DNA from: JARYLZ01 sp964388275 | GTDB lineage: Bacteria; Bacteroidota; Ignavibacteria; SZUA-365 | Direction of reading: 5' to 3' | Assembly (NCBI GenBank): GCA_964388275.1 | Contig: CAYLZD010000001.1 | Span: forward strand, 1-64,000 | DNA length: 64,000 bases | Part shown: in pieces, positions 1 to 7,151 of the stretch | Layout: each line of letters begins with the position of its first letter | Numbering within the stretch: the stretch's first letter is position 1 | Made by a program: the position numbers and the translations under genes | Notes under the pieces: generated by a model | Database searches by the model: none | What the model was told of the DNA's origin: nothing | Seen by the model: the letters and a program-made list of their open reading frames with translations, nothing else

Positions 1-60
1 ATGTCAAGTATGCTGCGTGCGATGAATGCTAACTATATAACGCACCCCGTAGTATTCACC

Positions 61-91
61 TTGCGCGCTTCGGCTGCGCTGCCTACATTCG
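61..91 (+). promoter_or_regulatory. possible Bacteroidota-type promoter upstream of the PorQ-like gene
   Basis: TTG at 61-63 is followed after 20 bases by TACATTCG at 84-91. This differs at one position from the TAnnTTTG -7 element of Bacteroidota housekeeping promoters. The same TTG-N20-TA geometry occurs upstream of the tRNA in this window. The distance to the PorQ-like start would give a short leader. Read by eye only. Confidence 0.25.
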
Positions 92-116
92 CATATTCTT
101 ATACCCAGCGCAATCT

Positions 117-1076
117 ATGCCAATGAGACGAAAAACACTGATACAGGCGGGGCTTCTACTCCTCCTGCTCGCTTCCTCCGCAGTCCCTTGTTCGGCGGGC
201 GGTGGAAAACCCGTATATGAATTTCTGCGTGTGCCGATGAGCGCCCGCGCAGCCGGGCTCGGCAATACCTTTCTCGGCGCGCGTAATGATCCAGCGGCCC
301 TGTTCTTCAATCCAGGTTCGCTGAGTTCGCTCGAACATCCCGCCGCGTCCGTCGGTTTCGTGAAGTATCTAATGGACATCAACGCGGGTTATGCAGTGTA
401 CGGACAGAACGTGGACGGTCTCGGGTGGGTCGGAGGCGGCATAGTCTACATGAATTACGGAGAATTCCAGGAAACCGACAAATTTGGCAATAATCTGGGT
501 TCCTTCGGTGTCCATGATCTGGCTTTCACTGCGGCTTACGGAAATCACCATGAAAACATCCATTACGGCGCCGCAGTAAAGTTCATCTATTCCGGCATAG
601 CGGATTACAGCTCCACGGGACTGGCTCTCGACGCCGGAGTTTCCTGGAATATCCCTGAACAGGACATCGTGCTCGGTTTCAGCATACTAAATCTCGGAAC
701 ACAACTCGATCCTTACGCTTCCACTCGGGAGGACCTGCCGCTAGACGTGAAAATCGGTGTCAGCAAGAAACTCGAGCATCTGCCGCTCACTCTCGGATTA
801 GATTTCCACAAGCTGAATGAAGCACAGGACAATTTGATCGATCATTTGTCGGCCTTCTCGATAGGAGGCGAATTCGCTTTGAGTCCGAATTTCCGCGCTC
901 GTGTCGGGTATAACAACGAGATGCGCAGAGAGCTGAAAATCGGCGAATCGGCTAAACTGGCCGGCCTTTCCGCTGGGGTGGGAATCACAGTCGCGGGATA
1001 TCTGGTCGATTACGCTTTCAATTCCTTCGGTGAGATCGGCTCTCTGCATCGTTTTTCTTTAAGCGCATCCTTCTGA
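117..1076 (+). CDS. porQ: PorQ/PorV-family type IX secretion outer-membrane protein
   Basis: The 319-residue protein starts with a signal peptide (positively charged MRRK, a leucine-rich core, then CSAGG around residue 26). The mature part opens with a segment rich in R-A-A-G-L-G-N-T-F and F-F-N-P-G, typical of the PorV/PorQ (UPF0164-like) beta-barrel family, and ends in an aromatic outer-membrane C-terminus (SLSASF). PorQ and PorV shuttle or attach T9SS cargo at the cell surface. A likely T9SS cargo with a C-terminal sorting domain lies at 41675-44617. The ATGs at 117 and 123 are in the same frame and no Shine-Dalgarno favours either. PorQ is preferred over PorV by overall length and a weak family impression, so the exact paralog is uncertain. 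Confidence 0.75.
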   Translation: MPMRRKTLIQAGLLLLLLASSAVPCSAGGGKPVYEFLRVPMSARAAGLGNTFLGARNDPAALFFNPGSLSSLEHPAASVGFVKYLMDINAGYAVYGQNVDGLGWVGGGIVYMNYGEFQETDKFGNNLGSFGVHDLAFTAAYGNHHENIHYGAAVKFIYSGIADYSSTGLALDAGVSWNIPEQDIVLGFSILNLGTQLDPYASTREDLPLDVKIGVSKKLEHLPLTLGLDFHKLNEAQDNLIDHLSAFSIGGEFALSPNFRARVGYNNEMRRELKIGESAKLAGLSAGVGITVAGYLVDYAFNSFGEIGSLHRFSLSASF

Positions 1077-1081
1077 TCCGC

Positions 1082-1951
1082 TTGAATAGGAAATCAAAGG
1101 GTACGACACCTGACTCCGGTTCTCCCGACTCTCGGGGCGAAACCGCGGGACGCAACAATCCCGGCGGTGGGGCCCTCCTCGGGGAATTGCGTCATTTCCT
1201 CGACGCGGCGCGGGCGGCGCCCAGGGATGTGGTCATAGTATTTTTGGCAACGGCGGTCATCGTCACACTGTCTTACTATTTCGGAAGCAGACGGTTTTTC
1301 AGGGGCATCTTTTTCGATGCGCTCGGAAACGACCGGTTATACTCGCTTTACGAATACCTATTCTGGTTCGGAAGTGAATTTGTCCTCGCCTTCCTTCTGC
1401 TTCTGGTCGTGATTCCGGTGCTGCACCGGCGTCCGATCGCTGAGTTCGGCTTGGGATTCGGCGACTGGAAGTTCGGATTGAAAATATCGCTCCTTTTTTA
1501 CGTCGTAATGCTGCCGATTTTATGGATTGCCAGCGACAGCGCGGAATTCCAGCTCGTTTATCCGCATGCGCAGATCGTAAAAAACGAATGGGAACTCTTT
1601 CTAATCTATGAAGCCGCTTTCATGCTATATTTCACCGGTTGGGAGTTCATCTGGCGTGGTTACATGCTCTTCGGTCTGGAGCGTCCTTTTGGAGGAGGAA
1701 GCGCGGTGCTGGCGCAGATGCTGCCCTTCGTCATCCTTCATAACGGCAAGCCGATTATGGAAACTCTCGGCGCGATTGTCGCAGGCGTCGCGCTCGGCGC
1801 CTTGGCTCTTCGCACCAGATCCTTCTGGTACTGCGTCCTGACGCATTGGCTCGTGATGTTGACGATAGACCTGTTTTCGACACTGCGTTCCAGAAGCGGC
1901 GCGTCCGGCATCGGACTGGACGCGCTTGCGCGCATTGTGGGACTGGGTTGA
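1082..1951 (+). CDS. CPBP-like intramembrane metalloprotease
   Basis: This 289-residue protein has a hydrophilic, low-complexity N-terminus of about 45 residues, followed by at least six hydrophobic membrane segments. Three features match the CPBP (CAAX protease / Abi) family: an E-x-x-x-R-G motif in WEFIWRG, a downstream FVILHNG histidine, and a final LTHWLVMLTID segment with H and D. The first glutamate of the usual EExxxR is tryptophan here. The substrate is unknown. The family includes prenyl-protein proteases and bacteriocin self-immunity proteins. The start shown is TTG, five bases after the preceding stop, without a clear ribosome-binding site, so the N-terminus is uncertain. Confidence 0.65.
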   Translation: MNRKSKGTTPDSGSPDSRGETAGRNNPGGGALLGELRHFLDAARAAPRDVVIVFLATAVIVTLSYYFGSRRFFRGIFFDALGNDRLYSLYEYLFWFGSEFVLAFLLLLVVIPVLHRRPIAEFGLGFGDWKFGLKISLLFYVVMLPILWIASDSAEFQLVYPHAQIVKNEWELFLIYEAAFMLYFTGWEFIWRGYMLFGLERPFGGGSAVLAQMLPFVILHNGKPIMETLGAIVAGVALGALALRTRSFWYCVLTHWLVMLTIDLFSTLRSRSGASGIGLDALARIVGLG

Positions 1952-2019
1952 GCTATGCTATATTGCGTATTGCGTCGGATTGAGAATCAGCTGCCCGGAA
2001 ACGGGGCAGGGATGAAATC

Positions 2020-2733
2020 ATGAGACTCTGCGTAAACATCGACCATATCGCCACGCTCAGAGAAGCCAGAGGAGGCAACGAACCTGATCCGGTTACTGCC
2101 GCCCTTATCTGCGAATTGGCCGGCGCCGAAGGCATCGTATGCCATCTGCGCGAAGACAGAAGGCATATCAACGACCGCGACCTCAGGCTCCTCCGGGAAA
2201 CCGTGAGAACCAAGCTCGACCTCGAAATGGCTGTAACTGATGAGATCATGCGAATCTGCATCGATACTCTGCCCGAGCTGGCGACTTTCGTTCCCGAACG
2301 CCGCGCGGAAAGAACCACCGAAGCCGGACTCGATGTGGTCAGAGAGACAAAGCGCATCGCGGACGCGGTCGCCCGGCTGCACGAACACGACATTGAAGTT
2401 AGTCTCTTCGTCGATCCCGATTTCTCTCAAATAGAGGCCGCGGCCGAAGCCGGCGCTGACATCATCGAGCTTCATTCAGGATCTTTCGCGGCTTCGCGCA
2501 GCGAGGAGGAACTCATAGCGGAGCTGGGCCGCATACGCGAAGCGGCGGCGTACGCCCGGTCTCTGGACCTCGGTGTAAACGCCGGACACGGCTTGAATTA
2601 CTCCAACATCCGATACATCCGGGAAACACCCGGCATAGATGAGGTAAGCATCGGCCACGCCATCATCGCGCGCGCCGTGTTCACCGGCCTTCAGAAAGCC
2701 GTTGAGGACATGGCGCGTTTGGCCGCAGGATAG
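2020..2733 (+). CDS. pdxJ: pyridoxine 5'-phosphate synthase PdxJ
   Basis: PdxJ condenses 3-amino-2-oxopropyl phosphate with 1-deoxy-D-xylulose 5-phosphate to give pyridoxine 5'-phosphate, the last ring-forming step of DXP-dependent vitamin B6 synthesis. At 237 residues the length is normal. The conserved opening LCVNIDHIATLREARGG, the HLREDRRHI motif (residues 42-50), the LDLEMAVTDEI glutamate near residue 69 and the late NAGHGLNY histidine are all present. The DXP substrate is made by dxs at 19680-21608 in this window. The ATG at 2020 follows a purine-rich stretch (ggggcaggg). It stands alone between the CPBP-like gene and tRNA-Val. Confidence 0.96.
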   Translation: MRLCVNIDHIATLREARGGNEPDPVTAALICELAGAEGIVCHLREDRRHINDRDLRLLRETVRTKLDLEMAVTDEIMRICIDTLPELATFVPERRAERTTEAGLDVVRETKRIADAVARLHEHDIEVSLFVDPDFSQIEAAAEAGADIIELHSGSFAASRSEEELIAELGRIREAAAYARSLDLGVNAGHGLNYSNIRYIRETPGIDEVSIGHAIIARAVFTGLQKAVEDMARLAAG

Positions 2734-2780
2734 AGCGCCTGATCAAGGAATGCGACCGGTGAGCGTCATGTAGAGAATAC

Positions 2781-2811
2781 TTGTTTTTTCGGGACTTTTC
2801 CTCTATATTTA
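2781..2811 (+). promoter_or_regulatory. promoter of tRNA-Val
   Basis: TTGTTT at 2781-2786 and TATATT at 2804-2809 are separated by 17 bases, which reads as a good sigma-70-like promoter. The same bases also read as TTG-N20-TATATTTA, one mismatch from the Bacteroidota TAnnTTTG element. The tRNA begins 12 bases further on, which fits direct transcription of a short tRNA precursor. Confidence 0.6.
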
Positions 2812-2823
2812 CAAAGATTGGCT

Positions 2824-2897
<74 letters not shown>

Positions 2898-2910
2898 CAC
2901 TCGCGAGAGG

Positions 2911-2942
2911 AAAAATCGGAGACATTCCGATTTTTCTTTTTC
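2911..2942 (+). terminator. intrinsic terminator after tRNA-Val
   Basis: AAAAATCGGA (2911-2920) pairs perfectly with TCCGATTTTT (2926-2935) around a 5-base loop and runs into a further CTTTTTC tract. It separates the tRNA transcript from thrS, which begins 15 bases after the T run. Confidence 0.85.
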
Positions 2943-2956
2943 CGACTTAAGAAACC

Positions 2957-4876
2957 ATGAGCAACGACACAATAAATATTACTTTCCCCGATGGCTGCGT
3001 CAGGCAATTTCCGGCAGGCAGCTCATCGCTCGACATAGCCCGATCGCTCGGCAGACGCCTTGCGGATGAAGCGCTGGCCGCGCAGATCGGAGGCAAAACC
3101 GTGGATCTCAACCGTCCCATCGTCGAGGATGTGGAATTACGAATTCTCACATTTGAAGACGACGCGGGAAAAGAAGTTTACTGGCACAGCACAAGTCATC
3201 TAATGGCGCACGCCGTTGAATCCTTGTGGCCCGGAGCGCGCTTCGGCGTCGGCCCGGCCATCGAGCAGGGATTTTATTACGACATCGACATCGACCGGAC
3301 ACTGACGCCGGAAGACCTGCTGGCTATCGAGCGACGCATGGCGGAAATCGCCAGAGAGGACAAGCCGTTCGAACGCAGAGAACTGGCCAAGGCGGAAGCC
3401 AGATCGTTTTTCGAGGCAAAGGGGGATCCCTATAAGATCGAGATCATCGACGAGCTGGATGAAGATTCTGAGATAATCAGCATTTACGGCGAGGGTGATT
3501 TCACCGACCTTTGTCGCGGGCCTCACCTGCCGTCGGCCGGCCGTATCGCCCACGTAAAGCTCCTGTCCGTGTCCGGATCCTACTGGAGAGGCGACGCCTC
3601 GAACAAACGCATGCAGCGGGTATACGGAATATCATTTCCGAAAAAGAAGGATCTCGACGAGCACCTCCGTCTGCTTGAAGAAGCCAGGAAGCGCGATCAC
3701 AGAAAACTCGGGCGCGATCTCGAACTGTTCACCTTCCATGACGTGGCGCCGGGCGCCCCGTTCTGGCTGCCCCGCGGCATGATCGTTTTCAGGGAGCTGG
3801 AACGCCTCATACGCGACATGCTCGACGAAGCCGGATACGAGGAGATACTGACTCCCATTATGGTCAAAAAAGACCTCTGGGAACAATCCGGACACTGGGC
3901 GCATTACCAGGAGAACATGTTCATCATCGAGGCCGAACAGGAAATTTTCAGTCTCAAACCGATGAACTGCCCGGAGAGCACATTGGTTTACAGGCACAAG
4001 GTGCGAAGCTACCGTGATCTTCCTCTGCGGTATTCGGAGATCGGACGAAATCACCGGAACGAACTATCCGGCGTCTTGAACGGAATGTTTCGCGTGCGCC
4101 AGTTCCATATGGATGACGCGCATCTTTTTGTCCGGCCTGATCAGATACTCGAAGAGATCACGGCGCTTCTGAAGCTTGTCGACCGTTTCTATCGAATCTT
4201 TAACTTCGAGCCCTCGTATAGTTTCGCCACTCGTCCGGAAGGCGCCATGGGCGATCCCGCTCTCTGGCAGCTTGCGGAAGACGGCTTGCGGAAGGCCCTC
4301 GAGATCAACGGCATTCCCTACAAGTTCAACGAAGGCGATGGTGCGTTCTATGGACCTAAGATAGATATTTCGGTTAGAGATGCTCTGCGCCGTTCCTGGC
4401 AACTCGCGACCATTCAGTTGGATTTTCAGATGCCCGAACGATTCCAGCTCGAGTACATTGACGAACACAACGAGCGCAAGCGCCCGGTGATGATTCACCG
4501 CGCCATCATGGGCTCGCTCGAGCGCTTTGTGGGAGTTCTGGTCGAACATTTCGCCGGCGCTTTCCCGGTATGGCTGGCGCCAGTGCAGGCGGCGGTGCTG
4601 CCCATCAGCGATTCCTTCGCGGAGTATTCCGGCAAGGTCCGCGACTCCCTGCGCGCAGCCGGTGTGCGAGTGGAATTGGACCTGCGAAACGAGAAAATCG
4701 GCTATAAAATCCGCGACTGGGAATCACATAAAGTGCCGTTCATGCTTATTATAGGCGAAAAGGAGCAGAGCGCCGAGGCGGTTTCAGTGCGCCGTCACAA
4801 AGAGGGCGATCTCGGCGCCAAACTCCTCGATGAGTTCATCGGTGAAATACGGAAATCCATTCAACAAAGATCATAA
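2957..4876 (+). CDS. thrS: threonyl-tRNA synthetase
   Basis: This 639-residue class II synthetase charges tRNA-Thr. It has the full bacterial architecture: an N-terminal TGS domain (about 1-65), the SAD editing domain with H77-x-x-x-H81 and C186/H190 of DLCRGPH, the catalytic core with MNCPES (zinc cysteine) and the RNHRNELSG segment, and a C-terminal anticodon-binding domain. It heads the thrS-infC-rpmI-rplT translation cluster, an order seen in many bacteria. No T-box or tRNA-like leader is visible between the upstream terminator and the start, so regulation is not evident from the sequence. Confidence 0.97.
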   Translation: MSNDTINITFPDGCVRQFPAGSSSLDIARSLGRRLADEALAAQIGGKTVDLNRPIVEDVELRILTFEDDAGKEVYWHSTSHLMAHAVESLWPGARFGVGPAIEQGFYYDIDIDRTLTPEDLLAIERRMAEIAREDKPFERRELAKAEARSFFEAKGDPYKIEIIDELDEDSEIISIYGEGDFTDLCRGPHLPSAGRIAHVKLLSVSGSYWRGDASNKRMQRVYGISFPKKKDLDEHLRLLEEARKRDHRKLGRDLELFTFHDVAPGAPFWLPRGMIVFRELERLIRDMLDEAGYEEILTPIMVKKDLWEQSGHWAHYQENMFIIEAEQEIFSLKPMNCPESTLVYRHKVRSYRDLPLRYSEIGRNHRNELSGVLNGMFRVRQFHMDDAHLFVRPDQILEEITALLKLVDRFYRIFNFEPSYSFATRPEGAMGDPALWQLAEDGLRKALEINGIPYKFNEGDGAFYGPKIDISVRDALRRSWQLATIQLDFQMPERFQLEYIDEHNERKRPVMIHRAIMGSLERFVGVLVEHFAGAFPVWLAPVQAAVLPISDSFAEYSGKVRDSLRAAGVRVELDLRNEKIGYKIRDWESHKVPFMLIIGEKEQSAEAVSVRRHKEGDLGAKLLDEFIGEIRKSIQQRS

Positions 4877-4881
4877 CAGTC

Positions 4882-4894
4882 AGGAGGCCACACG
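4882..4894 (+). promoter_or_regulatory. infC ribosome-binding site and probable ACG start
   Basis: A perfect AGGAGG at 4882-4887 lies six bases after the thrS stop. The only plausible in-frame initiator within reach is ACG at 4892-4894. ATG, GTG and TTG are absent in frame between the thrS stop and the GTG at 4952. The spacing of 4 bases is short, and the next codon, AAT at 4895, would have the usual 7. This site decides the infC start. Confidence 0.55.
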
Positions 4895-5470
4895 AATACC
4901 GACAAAACCCAGCAGCGTACGCGGATCAACGAAGAAATCACCGCGCGCCAGGTGAGGGTCATAGGCCCGGACGGGGCGCAAGCCGGCGTCCTCAACACCG
5001 ACAAGGCCTTGCGCATGGCGGCGGAGAGGGAACTGGACCTCGTTGAAATCGCGCCGCAGGCCACACCGCCGGTCTGCAAAATAATGGATTACGGGAAATT
5101 CCGGTACGAGCAGCAGAAAAAAGACAAGCTGATCCGGAAAAAGCAGCAAGTGGTGCTGGTCAAGGAAGTTCGCTTTCATCCCAACATCGACACACACGAT
5201 TTTGATTTCAAGGTCAGACATGCGAGACAGTTTCTCCTCGACGGCAACAAGGTAAAGGCATCCGTCGTTTTCAGGGGACGCCAGCTCGCTCATCAGGAAT
5301 TCGGACTCGCGGTGTTGCAGAAGATGAAAGAACTGCTGGATGATGTGGCCGTAGTCGAAAAGGAACCGAACCTCGAGGGCAGGGCGCTGATAGTGATCTT
5401 CGCTCCAGACAGGAGGAAGATTTCCTCGCTCTCGAAACAGCATGCAGAAGATCAAACCGACACACCCTAG
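4892..5470 (+). CDS. infC: translation initiation factor IF-3
   Basis: IF-3 binds the 30S subunit, prevents 50S joining and proofreads the start codon and initiator tRNA. Both domains are recognisable: an N-domain with [14 protein letters not shown] and [23 protein letters not shown], a lysine-rich linker, and a C-domain with [21 protein letters not shown]. The first usual start codon in frame is GTG 4952, but that would delete the conserved RINEEI segment, which is clearly encoded upstream. The frame is open back to the thrS stop, so translation must begin at a non-standard codon, most likely ACG 4892 next to AGGAGG (192 residues). E. coli infC starts with AUU and is repressed by IF-3 itself. 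An equivalent loop is inferred here. Confidence 0.93.
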   Translation, partial: TNTDKTQQRTRINEEITARQVRVIGPDGAQAGVLNTDKALRMAAERELDLVEIAPQATPPVCKIMDYGKFRYEQQKKDKLIRKKQQVVLVKEVRFHPNIDTHDFDFKVRHARQFLLDGNKVKASVVFRGRQLAHQEFGLAVLQKMKELLDDVAVVEKEPNLEGRALIVIFAPDRRKISSLSKQHAEDQTDTP

Positions 5471-5495
5471 TAAGGATAAAGAAAGAGGAAACAAA

Positions 5496-5693
5496 ATGCC
5501 TAAATTCAAGGGCAAATCAGGAGCTAAAAAACGCTTCAAAACAACCGCGACTGGTCTCCTCAAAAGAGAAAAGGCCTATCGCTCACATATCCTCACCAAA
5601 AAATCGACTAAACGCAAGCGCTCGCTCCGACAAGCCACTCTTGTCGATGCAACACAGCAGAAGCGCATAAAAACGCTGATTTTGGCCAAATAA
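5496..5693 (+). CDS. rpmI: 50S ribosomal protein L35
   Basis: A 65-residue, very basic protein of the large ribosomal subunit. It starts [14 protein letters not shown] and contains the [14 protein letters not shown] stretch typical of L35. The ATG at 5496 is chosen because AGAGG lies at 5485-5489 with good spacing and the family always begins with MPK(M/L/F)K. An upstream in-frame ATG at 5442 lies inside infC and is not used. It sits between infC and rplT, the conserved order. Confidence 0.96.
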   Translation: MPKFKGKSGAKKRFKTTATGLLKREKAYRSHILTKKSTKRKRSLRQATLVDATQQKRIKTLILAK

Positions 5694-5709
5694 TAAAGAG
5701 GATTTTACG

Positions 5710-6057
5710 ATGCCGAGAGCAAAGAACAACGTAGCTTCCCGCGCCAGGAGAAAGAAAATTCTCCAACGTGCGAAAGGAGCATTCCAGGGTCGCAGCAAGG
5801 TTTTCACCGTCGCCAAACATTCGGTCGAGAAGGGCTTGCAATACGCCTATCGCGACAGGCGCGCCAAGAAGCGCACTTTCCGCCAACTTTGGATTGCCCG
5901 AATCAACGCCGCTTCGCGCGCACACGGAGTTAATTACTCCCGTCTGATCGACGGGCTGAACAGGAACAACATCGATATCAACCGCAAGATTCTTGCCGAT
6001 CTCGCCGTACATGATGCAGCGGCTTTCGCCGAAATAGTTCGCGCTGCAACCGCGTAG
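5710..6057 (+). CDS. rplT: 50S ribosomal protein L20
   Basis: At 115 residues this is the normal length for L20, an early assembly protein of the large subunit. It begins [18 protein letters not shown] and has the conserved [15 protein letters not shown] and [13 protein letters not shown] segments. It follows rpmI by 16 bases with AGAGG upstream and is followed by an intrinsic terminator. In E. coli L20 represses its own operon. No comparable leader structure was identified here. Confidence 0.97.
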   Translation: MPRAKNNVASRARRKKILQRAKGAFQGRSKVFTVAKHSVEKGLQYAYRDRRAKKRTFRQLWIARINAASRAHGVNYSRLIDGLNRNNIDINRKILADLAVHDAAAFAEIVRAATA

Positions 6058-6063
6058 CGGGAA

Positions 6064-6096
6064 CAGCGGCGCGCCTCCGAGGCGCGCTGTCTTTTT
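6064..6096 (+). terminator. intrinsic terminator after rplT
   Basis: GCGCGCC (6069-6075) pairs with GGCGCGC (6081-6087) around TCCGA, followed by TGTCTTTTTC. It closes the thrS-infC-rpmI-rplT unit, 11 bases after the rplT stop. Confidence 0.75.
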
Positions 6097-6131
6097 CAGC
6101 CCTGTTCCGCCACTTGTCGGGACCCGTCCTA

Positions 6132-7151
6132 ATGAAAGAAACCATAGAACAATTGCTCGTAGAGACGCGCGATAAAGCCGCTCGTATTGCCGACCGAAGC
6201 CAGGCGGAGGAATTCAGGATTGAATTCCTCGCCCGCAAAGGACGTATTGCACTTCTTTTCGACGAAATGAAGACCCTCGAGCCATCTCAGCGCCCTGTGG
6301 TCGGACGCCTTCTGAATCAATTACGGGATGAGGCGCGTCGGCTTCATGAGGAAGCCGTCGGACGCTTGAAAAATGCCGGACAAATGGTCGATCTCTTTTT
6401 CGACCCCACTTTACCGGGCAGAAAAGCACAGATCGGGCGCCAGCACATCGTCACTCATACAATCGAGGAGATATCCGGCATATTCGCCGGCATGGGCTTC
6501 AGCGTAGCAACCGGCCCGGAAATCGAAACAGATTGGCACAATTTCGAGGCCTTGAACTTCGAGCCTGATCATCCTGCGAGAGACATGCAGGATACGTTCT
6601 TCATCAACAAGAATCTGCTTCTGCGAACTCATACGACGCCGGTGCAGATAAGAGTCATGGAGCGCGAGCAACCGCCGATACGCATCGTAATGCCGGGCAG
6701 GGTTTACAGAAACGAGGCCATCAGCGCGCGAAGTCATGTGCAGTTTCATCAGGTCGACGGACTGTACGTCGACAAAAATGTGACATTCGCGGAACTGAAA
6801 GGCACTCTGGTGCTTTTCGCGCGCCGATTCTATGGGGTGGCGCTCCGATACCGCTTCAGACCGAGCTACTTCCCGTTCACCGAACCCAGCGCCGAGATGG
6901 ACATTACATGCTATCTCTGTTCCGGCAAGGGGTGCCGAGTGTGCAAACATACTGGATGGCTTGAAATTCTCGGGTGCGGTATGGTGGATCCGAACGTATT
7001 CAAGGCGGTTGGTTACGATCCGGAAGTGTACAGCGGCTACGCCTTCGGAATCGGAATCGAACGGACAGCTATGTTGCGCCACGGTATCGACGATATCCGA
7101 CTGCTGTTTGAGAATGACATGCGCGTAAACAAACAATTCATCCAGCCATGA
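6132..7151 (+). CDS. pheS: phenylalanyl-tRNA synthetase alpha subunit
   Basis: This 339-residue catalytic subunit of the (alpha-beta)2 synthetase charges tRNA-Phe. It has an N-terminal coiled coil with LARKGRIA, then class II motifs: THTTPVQIRVM, a motif 2 segment around RVYRNEAISARSHVQFHQ, and motif 3 with GFGIGIER-like GIGIERTAML. The cysteine cluster CYLCSGKGCRVCKHTGW occurs in many bacterial PheS proteins. The ATG at 6132 gives the family N-terminus. A TTG 18 bases upstream is in frame but lacks support. It overlaps pheT by 4 bases (ATGA), implying translational coupling. Confidence 0.96.
   Translation: MKETIEQLLVETRDKAARIADRSQAEEFRIEFLARKGRIALLFDEMKTLEPSQRPVVGRLLNQLRDEARRLHEEAVGRLKNAGQMVDLFFDPTLPGRKAQIGRQHIVTHTIEEISGIFAGMGFSVATGPEIETDWHNFEALNFEPDHPARDMQDTFFINKNLLLRTHTTPVQIRVMEREQPPIRIVMPGRVYRNEAISARSHVQFHQVDGLYVDKNVTFAELKGTLVLFARRFYGVALRYRFRPSYFPFTEPSAEMDITCYLCSGKGCRVCKHTGWLEILGCGMVDPNVFKAVGYDPEVYSGYAFGIGIERTAMLRHGIDDIRLLFENDMRVNKQFIQP

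Noticed and set aside
1..126. 41-codon open frame at the left edge
   Set aside because: It overlaps the PorQ-like start and has no recognisable features. It could be chance or the tail of an upstream gene, and nothing in the window decides this.
2936..2960. T-box leader upstream of thrS
   Set aside because: Only about 20 bases separate the tRNA terminator from the thrS start, far too short for a T-box.
4952..5470. infC starting at GTG 4952
   Set aside because: This would remove the conserved [10 protein letters not shown] part of the IF-3 N-domain, which is clearly encoded just upstream in the same frame after a perfect AGGAGG.
6890..6990. Unusual zinc-ribbon cysteines in PheS
   Set aside because: A C-x2-C-x4-C-x2-C cluster at this place is common in many bacterial PheS proteins and is not a novelty.
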